This document shows, piece after piece, positions 1 through 4,688 of a DNA stretch of 5,299 bases (the first letter of the stretch is position 1; each line of letters begins with the position of its first letter). The notes under the pieces are model-generated. The model saw nothing but the letters and a program-made list of their open reading frames with translations. It was not told the origin of the DNA and ran no database searches. Origin of the DNA: Gammaproteobacteria bacterium (lineage in GTDB: Bacteria > Pseudomonadota > Gammaproteobacteria > Enterobacterales > GCA-2746155). Made by a program: the position numbers and the translations under genes. The stretch covers positions 1-5,299 of the forward strand of contig JAAGZM010000239.1 of NCBI GenBank assembly GCA_024206355.1, read 5' to 3'.

Positions 1-717
1 TCGATCAATTGCCTGTTTGATATTATTACCGTGAATAGTTGTGATAACGAGGTGACCTGTCTGTGCAAATGATAGTGCATATTCCATTGCTTCTGTATCA
101 AGTATTTCACCAATCATAATAACATCAGGTGCTTCACGCATCGCATTCTTCAGTGCGTTATGATAGTTCAGTGTATCAACGCCAATTTCACGTTGATCAA
201 GAATAGACATCTTATGACGATGCAAAAATTCAATAGGATCTTCAATCGTTAAAATATGACTAGCTTTACTCGAGTTATGATAGTCAATCATTCCAGCCAT
301 AGTTGTTGATTTACCAGAACCTGTTGGTCCACAAATAAGTATTAAACCACTAGGCTCCATCACCATACGACTAATGATACTAGGTAGGTTAAGCTCATCA
401 AGGGTTGGAATTGTGTGTTTGATATGACGAAGTACCATTCCAACTTCACCACGTTGTTTAAAAACATTGGCACGAAAACGACCTGTTTTTTTAACAGTAT
501 AAGCAAAGTTAGACTCCAATTCTTTCTCAAACTCTTCGATTTGAGTCTGATTCATCATGCCATAGGCAATATCTTTTATTGCACCTGGAGGGAGAGGAGA
601 TTGCCCCATTGGTGTTGATATTCCTTCAATTTTTATATGAGGAGGGGCACCAGTACTGAAAAATAAATCAGATGCATTCTTTTCAGCCATGAGGCTTAGC
701 AGTAGGTTGATATCCAT
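1..717 (-). CDS. pilU: Type IV pilus retraction ATPase PilU (5' part, runs off the left edge)
   Basis: Cytoplasmic hexameric ATPase of the PilT/VirB11-like secretion-ATPase family; PilU works with PilT to depolymerise type IV pili (twitching, DNA uptake). The start is the ATG at 717-715, giving MDINLLLSLMAEKNASDLFF, the typical PilT/PilU N-terminus. 239 residues are visible of the roughly 370-390 usual. Seen: N-terminal PAS-like domain (about 1-100), Walker A GPTGSGKST (130-138), Asp box TIEDPIEF (157-164), Walker B region MIGEILD (201-207) and His box TGHLVITTIHGNN (220-232; H222, H229). Segments such as GMVLRHI, IPTLDELNLP, QREIGVDT, ALKNAMREAPDVIMIGE and IHGNNIKQAIDR fit PilU better than PilT. 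Oddity: the residue after GEI is Leu206, where PilT and PilU normally have Arg (GEIRD). The Shine-Dalgarno is weak (GAGA about 9 nt before the ATG). No pilT is seen upstream in this window; it would normally lie close by. PilU call fairly sure; the C-terminus is unseen. Confidence 0.93.
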   Translation of the reverse strand, partial: MDINLLLSLMAEKNASDLFFSTGAPPHIKIEGISTPMGQSPLPPGAIKDIAYGMMNQTQIEEFEKELESNFAYTVKKTGRFRANVFKQRGEVGMVLRHIKHTIPTLDELNLPSIISRMVMEPSGLILICGPTGSGKSTTMAGMIDYHNSSKASHILTIEDPIEFLHRHKMSILDQREIGVDTLNYHNALKNAMREAPDVIMIGEILDTEAMEYALSFAQTGHLVITTIHGNNIKQAIDR

Positions 718-791
718 GTAGTAAGTTCTCGCCAGTTAGTTATATTATGTTTTATAGCTCTATATTAATGGTTTTTTATGGATTACGACAG

Positions 792-840
792 CCCTGTTTG
801 AAAGGAAACCCTGTTTAAAAGGAATTGTTTGAAAAGAATA
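792..840. repeat. Three imperfect tandem copies of a 17-bp motif
   Basis: Copy 1 (792-808) reads CCCTGTTTGAAAGGAAA and copy 2 (809-825) reads CCCTGTTTAAAAGGAAT, matching at 15 of 17 bases. Copy 3 (from 826) lacks the leading CCC and reads TGTTTGAAAAGAATA. They lie between the divergent pilU and tRNA-Ser genes, 75-125 bp upstream of the pilU start. This could be a multi-copy regulator site or merely slippage-expanded AT-rich spacer. I do not recognise the motif. Confidence 0.55.
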
Positions 841-867
841 TAGATTAGTATGATTGCAGAGGTGAAT

Positions 868-898
868 TTGATTGCGTTAAATTCTTATTTTGTATAAG
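868..898 (+). promoter_or_regulatory. Possible tRNA-Ser promoter with GC-rich discriminator
   Basis: A -10-like TATAAG (893-898) is preceded by weak -35 candidates TTGATT (868-873, 19-bp spacer) or TTGCGT (872-877, 15-bp spacer). It is followed by CTACGCGCC, a GC-rich stretch in otherwise AT-rich spacer. Such a discriminator just after the -10 is typical of stable-RNA promoters under stringent control. A second TATAAT at 940-945 is too close to the tRNA 5' end (948) to serve it. Assignment is by eye; spacing is not ideal. Confidence 0.4.
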
Positions 899-947
899 CT
901 ACGCGCCTTATTTTGCAAAGTACGTTTAGTTGTAAAGTATATAATTT

Positions 948-1037
948 GGTGAGGTGTCCGAGAGGCTGAAGGAGCACGCTTGGAAAGCGTGTAACGGGTT
1001 AAACCGTTCGAGGGTTCGAATCCCTCTCTCACCGCCA
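948..1037 (+). tRNA. tRNA-Ser (anticodon GGA)
   Basis: Class II tRNA with a long variable arm, reading UCC and UCU codons. The acceptor strand GGTGAGG (948-954) pairs with TCTCACC (1027-1033, one G-U pair), followed by discriminator G1034 and an encoded CCA (1035-1037). The anticodon stem CACGC/GCGTG (975-979/987-991) encloses the loop TTGGAAA with anticodon GGA at 982-984. The variable arm has stem AACGG/CCGTT (993-997/1004-1008), as expected for serine. The T arm GAGGG-TTCGAAT-CCCTC spans 1010-1026. It closely resembles E. coli tRNA-Ser(GGA). No clear terminator follows before the porin regulatory region. Confidence 0.97.
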
Positions 1038-1101
1038 TATTCAATATTATATTAGTAAAATGTGAAATAATGTGTCGTTATTGACTTTAATTACAATTCC
1101 A

Positions 1102-1115
1102 TTGATCAAGATCAA
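1102..1115 (+). promoter_or_regulatory. Perfect FNR/Anr-type binding site upstream of the porin
   Basis: TTGATCAAGATCAA matches the FNR/Anr consensus TTGAT-N4-ATCAA at all ten defined positions. The symmetry extends to 18 bp (CATTGATCAAGATCAATG, 1100-1117). FNR-family regulators bind such sites, in FNR/Anr through an oxygen-labile 4Fe-4S cluster; Dnr- or FixK-like proteins share the motif. The site ends 104 bp before the porin ATG and is the only such site I see in the window. With the best -10 candidates (1168-1179) it would be centred about 71-78 bp upstream of transcription start, which suits class I activation. A class II arrangement would put the -10 at 1138-1143 (GAACAT), a poor hexamer. 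Confidence 0.8.
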
Positions 1116-1167
1116 TGACTTTATAGCCAAAATTGCAGAACATGCCCCCCATCGATAAAAGACCGAA

Positions 1168-1179
1168 TAATAATATAAT
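1168..1179 (+). promoter_or_regulatory. Candidate -10 region of the porin promoter
   Basis: The AT-rich run contains overlapping -10-like hexamers, TAATAA (1168-1173), TAATAT (1171-1176) and TATAAT (1174-1179). None has a good -35 at 16-18 bp (the region near 1150-1156 reads CATCGAT), which fits a promoter needing an activator such as the FNR-type protein at 1102-1115. The transcript would have a 5' leader of roughly 35-40 nt, almost free of G and C until the Shine-Dalgarno. Confidence 0.4.
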
Positions 1180-1207
1180 AATTTCTAATTTTTAAACTTA
1201 AAAACTC

Positions 1208-1212
1208 AAGGA
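1208..1212 (+). promoter_or_regulatory. Ribosome binding site of the porin
   Basis: AAGGA lies 7 nt before the ATG at 1220 in an otherwise purine-poor, AT-rich leader. It fixes the porin start, which also begins a good signal peptide. Confidence 0.85.
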
Positions 1213-1219
1213 TCACACA

Positions 1220-2482
1220 ATGAAAAAGACAGCATTATATACAGCTATGGCATCATCATTGCTATTAGCATCAGGGACTCTTCTTGCAGAAGATACTAAC
1301 GAATCTACAGGTTGGGATTATAAAGGACAAGCCGTCGTTTATTATCAAACTGCTGATGGCTACGGAAGAGGTGGATTGTTCGATCAAGGGCCTAGTGATA
1401 CAAACTCTGGTTGGGCAGCAGCAGCAGCTGGTTTACAACTAACAGCAACAAACAAAGATATCACCAATGGTTTTGGAGTAGGTTTACAACTTTCAGGACT
1501 AAGTTCCCTTGGTCTTGAAGAAGATATAGTTTCTGGCATGGTACAAAATGCAGGCAGTTTAAACGACGCTGCAATTACTCAAGCCTACGTTACATACGCT
1601 GCAAATAAAACAAGCGTAAAGTATGGCCGTCAAGAGCTGCCTAAATCTCTTTCTCCTTTTGCGTTTACAGAAGGTTGGAACGCATTTAAAAATACTTTTG
1701 AAGCATTGTTAGTTGTAAATAGTGATATTAAAGATACTACTTTAGTATTTGCTTCTGTTTCAGAGCATAATAATTCTGTTGGAAGCTTGAATGATTTTTC
1801 TGATTTTCATTCTGCTAAAGGCCCTGCTTACATGGTCACTGCACAGAATAAATCTATCAAGGGTGTAACGTTAACTGGTTCGTACTATGCGATTCCAGAT
1901 GCAGTGTCCTCTGCCGGTAGTTATGTAACTGATGCTGAAGCTTTCTGGCTTGATGCTGGTTTTAAAGTAGGAAAAGCAAATATAGGGCTTCAAGGTGGAT
2001 ATATTGGAGGACTTTCTTTAACAGGTACTTCAGATACAAAAGCATTTGGTGCTAAGATTTCTGGTAAAATTGATAAGTTCAGCTATTCATTTGCATTTTC
2101 ATCAGCTGATGATGGTACTTTAAACATTGCTAACCTAGCTGGCGCTGGTGTTAAAACTCCCCTTTATACTCAAGGTGCTCTTAACCAAAATGTTATCAAG
2201 AGAGATTCTGATTCATTCAAAGCTACTATTTCTATGAGCGCAATGGGTGGCAAATTTATTGGTTCTTTCTTAACATCTGATATGGGTGACACTGCATTGT
2301 CTTCAACATTTGGGCTAGGAGTAAGCGGATCTGGTACTTATAACGAGTACGATTTCATCTACAAGAAGTCTTTAACTAAGAACATTCCTATATTTGCAGC
2401 TTTCATCATTCAACAAGATGACAGACAAGGTAGTGATGACTATCAAAACTTCTTCCGTGTATGGGCGAGGTATAACTTCTAA
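1220..2482 (+). CDS. Outer-membrane porin (OprD-like / Campylobacterota Opr-type), 420 aa
   Basis: Predicted outer-membrane beta-barrel for passive diffusion of small solutes; substrate unknown. Residues 1-23 form a Sec signal peptide (KK n-region, hydrophobic core LYTAMASSLLLASG, cleavage likely after LLA-23). The mature part, about 397 aa, is rich in Gly, Ser, Ala and Thr, with alternating polar/apolar segments and aromatic girdle residues, and has no Cys. It ends RVWARYNF; the terminal Phe after alternating residues is the usual BAM recognition signal. Segments GFGVGLQLSGLSSLGLEED, VKYGRQELPKSLSPFAFTE and NTFEALLVVNSDIKDTTLVF resemble, from memory, Opr-family porins of Campylobacterota, where a GRQEL...F.E.W...NTF..L..N...DTTL pattern recurs; this is more distant from enterobacterial OmpF/OmpC. 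It is monocistronic: its own promoter region with a perfect FNR-type box lies upstream and a strong terminator follows at 2501. Anaerobic or low-oxygen control is therefore likely. Barrel porin is sure; the exact family is less so. Confidence 0.88.
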   Translation: MKKTALYTAMASSLLLASGTLLAEDTNESTGWDYKGQAVVYYQTADGYGRGGLFDQGPSDTNSGWAAAAAGLQLTATNKDITNGFGVGLQLSGLSSLGLEEDIVSGMVQNAGSLNDAAITQAYVTYAANKTSVKYGRQELPKSLSPFAFTEGWNAFKNTFEALLVVNSDIKDTTLVFASVSEHNNSVGSLNDFSDFHSAKGPAYMVTAQNKSIKGVTLTGSYYAIPDAVSSAGSYVTDAEAFWLDAGFKVGKANIGLQGGYIGGLSLTGTSDTKAFGAKISGKIDKFSYSFAFSSADDGTLNIANLAGAGVKTPLYTQGALNQNVIKRDSDSFKATISMSAMGGKFIGSFLTSDMGDTALSSTFGLGVSGSGTYNEYDFIYKKSLTKNIPIFAAFIIQQDDRQGSDDYQNFFRVWARYNF

Positions 2483-2500
2483 GATTTTTTGAAAGTTAAC

Positions 2501-2531
2501 AAAAATGGAAGCTTAGGCTTCCATTTTTTTT
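2501..2531 (+). terminator. Intrinsic terminator of the porin gene
   Basis: A perfect hairpin TGGAAGC (2506-2512) - TTAG loop - GCTTCCA (2517-2523) is followed by eight T (2524-2531). Five A (2501-2505) precede the stem, extending it by A-T pairs and making the structure roughly symmetrical, so it could also stop minus-strand transcription. It begins 18 bp after the porin stop codon. Confidence 0.93.
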
Positions 2532-2582
2532 GTTTGCATTATTCATCGTCTATTTACTCTGCAGAATATATATATTTTTCAC

Positions 2583-2604
2583 CCTAGAAGAAGAGGATTC
2601 TAGG
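2583..2604. repeat. 22-bp remnant carrying the ends of the neighbouring inverted-repeat element
   Basis: CCTAGAA (2583-2589) and GAGGATTCTAGG (2593-2604) are, in order, the first 7 bases of the left end and the last 12 bases of the right end of the element at 2610-2845, with only GAA between them. It looks like a deletion relic of a second copy. Its right arm is also a perfect 12-bp inverse of 2610-2621 across ATTAA, so 2593-2621 can form a 12-bp stem with a 5-nt loop. No matching target duplication flanks it (TTCAC on the left, ATTAA on the right). Confidence 0.7.
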
Positions 2605-2609
2605 ATTAA

Positions 2610-2845
2610 CCTAGAATCCTCAGTTGGACGCGTTTGAGTGTGTTTTTTTTGGCTTAGTGGCGCCGACTAAAAAGCCGTTCATAGTCATTCTATGTAAGGC
2701 TTTTGCCGTCAAGTCAATAAGTCTAAAAATCGTGCAATCAAATGTGTAGGCAAACTCACTCAATGGGTGAATACTAATCCTTCTGTAAGTTGCTGTTTTG
2801 AAATAAATAACCATAAGTCAGAGCCGGTCAACTGAGGATTCTAGG
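2610..2845. mobile_element. 236-bp MITE-like non-autonomous transposable element
   Basis: The ends are perfect 17-bp inverted repeats: CCTAGAATCCTCAGTTG at 2610-2626 and its complement CAACTGAGGATTCTAGG at 2829-2845. The flanks are ATTAA (2605-2609) and ATCAA (2846-2850), a 4-of-5 match suggesting an aged 5-bp target duplication. No transposase is encoded. A 64-codon minus-strand frame (2814-2620) ends with its TGA inside the left repeat, but it has no Shine-Dalgarno and no family I recognise; it may be decayed transposase tail or chance. CCTAGA-type ends and AT-rich 4-5 bp duplications recall IS1380-family elements (for example ISEcp1), so mobilisation in trans by such a transposase is a reasonable guess, not shown here. 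The interior has an 8-T run (2643-2650) and a hairpin (2670-2704). The element sits between the porin terminator and the proS promoter and disrupts neither. Confidence 0.78.
2670..2704. repeat. Internal hairpin of the MITE-like element
   Basis: AAAAGCC (2670-2676) pairs with GGCTTTT (2698-2704), and an inner stem CATAG/CTATG (2680-2684/2690-2694) closes a TCATT loop, with a short mismatched segment between the two stems. An alternative fold pairs TTAGT (2654-2658) with ACTAA (2666-2670) around GGCGCCG. Hairpins inside MITEs are common and may matter when the element is transcribed from a flanking gene. Confidence 0.55.
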
Positions 2846-2886
2846 ATCAATAGTTAAATAATCTGTCAATGTAGGTGCTCTACTCT

Positions 2887-2914
2887 TTCACAGGTGATGC
2901 CGCACTGGTAGAAT
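2887..2914 (+). promoter_or_regulatory. Likely sigma-70 promoter of proS
   Basis: TTCACA (2887-2892, 5 of 6 to TTGACA) is separated by 16 bp from TAGAAT (2909-2914, 5 of 6 to TATAAT). A TGG directly before the -10 gives the extended -10 form TGnTAGAAT. Transcription would begin near 2920-2922, leaving about a 26-nt leader before the proS ATG at 2947. It lies 41 bp outside the right end of the MITE-like element, so the insertion did not separate it from proS. Confidence 0.6.
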
Positions 2915-2946
2915 GTCGACATTATTACTTAATAAGAAACTACAAT

Positions 2947-4668
2947 ATGAAAGTTAGTCAGTACCTATTAGCTACGAGACGAGAAATACCTAATGATGCA
3001 GAAATAATTAGTCATCAGCTAATGTACCGTGCGGGAATGATCCGAAAAGTTGCAGCAGGGTTATACAGCTGGTTACCTTCAGGGTTAAGAGTCTTGCGCA
3101 AAGTTGAGAATATTGTGCGTGAAGAAATGAATCGAGCAGGTGCTATTGAATTGTTGATGCCTAGTGTTCAACCTGCCGAACTTTGGCAAGAATCTGAACG
3201 TTGGAATGAGTTTGGGCCAGAATTGCTGCGCTTCAAAGATCGTCATAGTCGTGACTTTTGTCTCGGACCTACCCATGAAGAAATTATTACTGACATCATT
3301 CGTAATGAAGTTAATTCTTATAAGCAACTTCCTGCGAATTTTTATCAAGTGCAGACTAAGTTTAGAGATGAAGTACGTCCTCGTTTTGGCGTGATGCGTT
3401 CTCGTGAATTTATTATGAAAGATGCTTATACTTTTCACCTGAATGATGAAAGTCTCAAAGATACTTATCACGTTATGTATGATGCATATTGTCGAATTTT
3501 TGATCGAATTGGTCTTGAATATCGAGCAGTACTTGCTGATACAGGTGCAATTGGTGGAAGTGGCTCGCATGAGTTTCATGTGCTGGCTGGATCAGGTGAA
3601 GATGCTATCGCATTTTCTGATGGTAGTGATTATGCAGCTAACGTTGAAAAAGCTACCTGTAAACTTGTTGGAAAGCGTCAAGCCGCTAAAGAAGAGATGA
3701 AAGAAGTACATACACCTGATGTACGAACTATGGATCAAGTTTGCGATTTTTTAAAATTTAAGATCACAAATGGTATTAAGACACTTATCGTTAATGGAGT
3801 TGCTGATGCGGATAAAAATCGCTCATTAGTAGCTTTAGTATTACGTGGAGATCATCATTTGAACGAAATTAAAGCTGCGGCACATCCATTAGTTGCAAGC
3901 CCTCTTGAGTTTGCAAACGATGAAGATATTATAGCTACTATTGGTGCAGCTCCGGGCTCAATTGGTGTAGTTGCACTACCTGTAAAAATATTGATTGATA
4001 ATGATGCCTCAATACTCAGTGACTTCGTCTGTGGTGCCAACAAAGATGATTATCATCTTACAGGTGTTAATTGGGATAGAGATGTTAATGACTTCGAGGT
4101 TTTTGATTTACGTAATGTTGTCGAAGGAGATCTTTCTCCTGATGGTGAAGGTGCACTAACGATCAAGCGTGGTATTGAAGTTGGACACATTTTTCAATTG
4201 GGTACAAAGTACAGCGAAATGATGAAAGCAACTGTGCTCAACGAAAATGGTAAAGCCGTCAATATGTCCATGGGTTGCTATGGTATTGGTATCAGTCGAA
4301 TTGTTGCTGCAGCCATCGAACAAAATTACGATGACTGGGGAATTATTTGGCCAGATAGTATTGCTCCATTTCAAGTTTCTTTACTGCCAATGAACATGCA
4401 TAAATCTCATCGTGTTCGTGAGCGCTGTGAAGAAATATATCAGCAATTAACCGATGCAGGTATTGAAGTTTTGTTTGATGATCGCAAAGAAAGACCTGGA
4501 GTGATGTTTGCTGATGCAGAATTGATTGGTATTCCACATCGTATTATTGTCAGTGAAAGAGGTATTGATGCTAAAGAAGCTGAATATAAGCATCGTACAT
4601 CTCGGGATGCAGAGCAGGTACCATTTGAAGAACTTACTAAGTTTATCAACGGAAAACTTAACCGCTAA
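2947..4668 (+). CDS. proS: Prolyl-tRNA synthetase, 573 aa
   Basis: Class II aminoacyl-tRNA synthetase, cytoplasmic, charging tRNA-Pro with proline. The start is the ATG at 2947: MKVSQYLLATRREIPNDAEI aligns with the E. coli N-terminus (MRTSQYLL...), and the length matches E. coli (572 aa). A longer frame from GTG 2875 would begin upstream of the likely promoter start site and adds 24 unrelated residues. Domains: catalytic core with motif 1 around 40-75, GPTHEE (107-112), motif 2 FRDEVRPRFGVMRSREF (139-155); inserted YbaK-like editing domain (about 225-405) with GIKTLIV, whose K278 appears to match the E. coli editing lysine K279, and GDHHLNEIK (301-309); GHIFQLGTKYS (413-423); motif 3 MGCYGIGISR (442-451); C-terminal anticodon-binding domain (about 472-573). 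This is the long bacterial type with cis-editing of Ala-tRNA-Pro. All key motifs look intact. The Shine-Dalgarno is poor (AAGA about 9 nt upstream). Probably co-transcribed with the transglycosylase 20 bp downstream. Confidence 0.98.
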   Translation: MKVSQYLLATRREIPNDAEIISHQLMYRAGMIRKVAAGLYSWLPSGLRVLRKVENIVREEMNRAGAIELLMPSVQPAELWQESERWNEFGPELLRFKDRHSRDFCLGPTHEEIITDIIRNEVNSYKQLPANFYQVQTKFRDEVRPRFGVMRSREFIMKDAYTFHLNDESLKDTYHVMYDAYCRIFDRIGLEYRAVLADTGAIGGSGSHEFHVLAGSGEDAIAFSDGSDYAANVEKATCKLVGKRQAAKEEMKEVHTPDVRTMDQVCDFLKFKITNGIKTLIVNGVADADKNRSLVALVLRGDHHLNEIKAAAHPLVASPLEFANDEDIIATIGAAPGSIGVVALPVKILIDNDASILSDFVCGANKDDYHLTGVNWDRDVNDFEVFDLRNVVEGDLSPDGEGALTIKRGIEVGHIFQLGTKYSEMMKATVLNENGKAVNMSMGCYGIGISRIVAAAIEQNYDDWGIIWPDSIAPFQVSLLPMNMHKSHRVRERCEEIYQQLTDAGIEVLFDDRKERPGVMFADAELIGIPHRIIVSERGIDAKEAEYKHRTSRDAEQVPFEELTKFINGKLNR

Positions 4669-4672
4669 TTTC

Positions 4673-4678
4673 AGAGGT
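4673..4678 (+). promoter_or_regulatory. Shine-Dalgarno favouring a TTG start for the transglycosylase
   Basis: AGAGGT lies 4 nt after the proS stop and 10 nt before TTG 4689. It is the only good ribosome binding site near the start of the next gene, which has no ATG upstream of its signal peptide. The position just after proS suggests translational coupling. Confidence 0.5.
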
Positions 4679-4688
4679 CATATCGAAC

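Noticed and set aside
415..618. 67-aa plus-strand frame opposite pilU
   Set aside because: It is antisense to conserved PilU sequence, with no Shine-Dalgarno or recognisable domain.
940..945. TATAAT as the -10 of the tRNA-Ser promoter
   Set aside because: It ends 2 bp before the mature tRNA 5' end, so transcription would begin inside the tRNA; no good -35 at proper spacing.
1081..1097. TTGACT and TACAAT as a porin promoter
   Set aside because: The two hexamers are only 5 bp apart and neither has a partner at 16-18 bp; TACAAT would also start transcription within or beside the FNR box.
1145..1150. Run of six C in the porin leader region as a phase-variation tract
   Set aside because: Six bases is short for slippage-driven switching, and it does not sit within a clear -35/-10 spacer.
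2620..2814. 64-aa minus-strand open frame filling most of the MITE-like element
   Set aside because: It has no Shine-Dalgarno before its ATG, no recognisable domain, and its stop lies inside the terminal repeat. It may be decayed transposase tail, but I cannot support it as a gene.
2583..2845. CRISPR array or integron attC interpretation of the repeats
   Set aside because: The repeats are inverted, not evenly spaced direct repeats, and no integrase or Cas gene is near; the transposon-end reading explains them better.
2875..2946. Upstream GTG start extending proS by 24 residues
   Set aside because: The extra residues do not match ProRS N-termini, and the start would lie upstream of the probable promoter (-10 at 2909-2914).
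3085..3579. 164-aa minus-strand frame inside proS
   Set aside because: It is antisense to strongly conserved ProRS motifs, and its composition is a shadow of the real coding strand.
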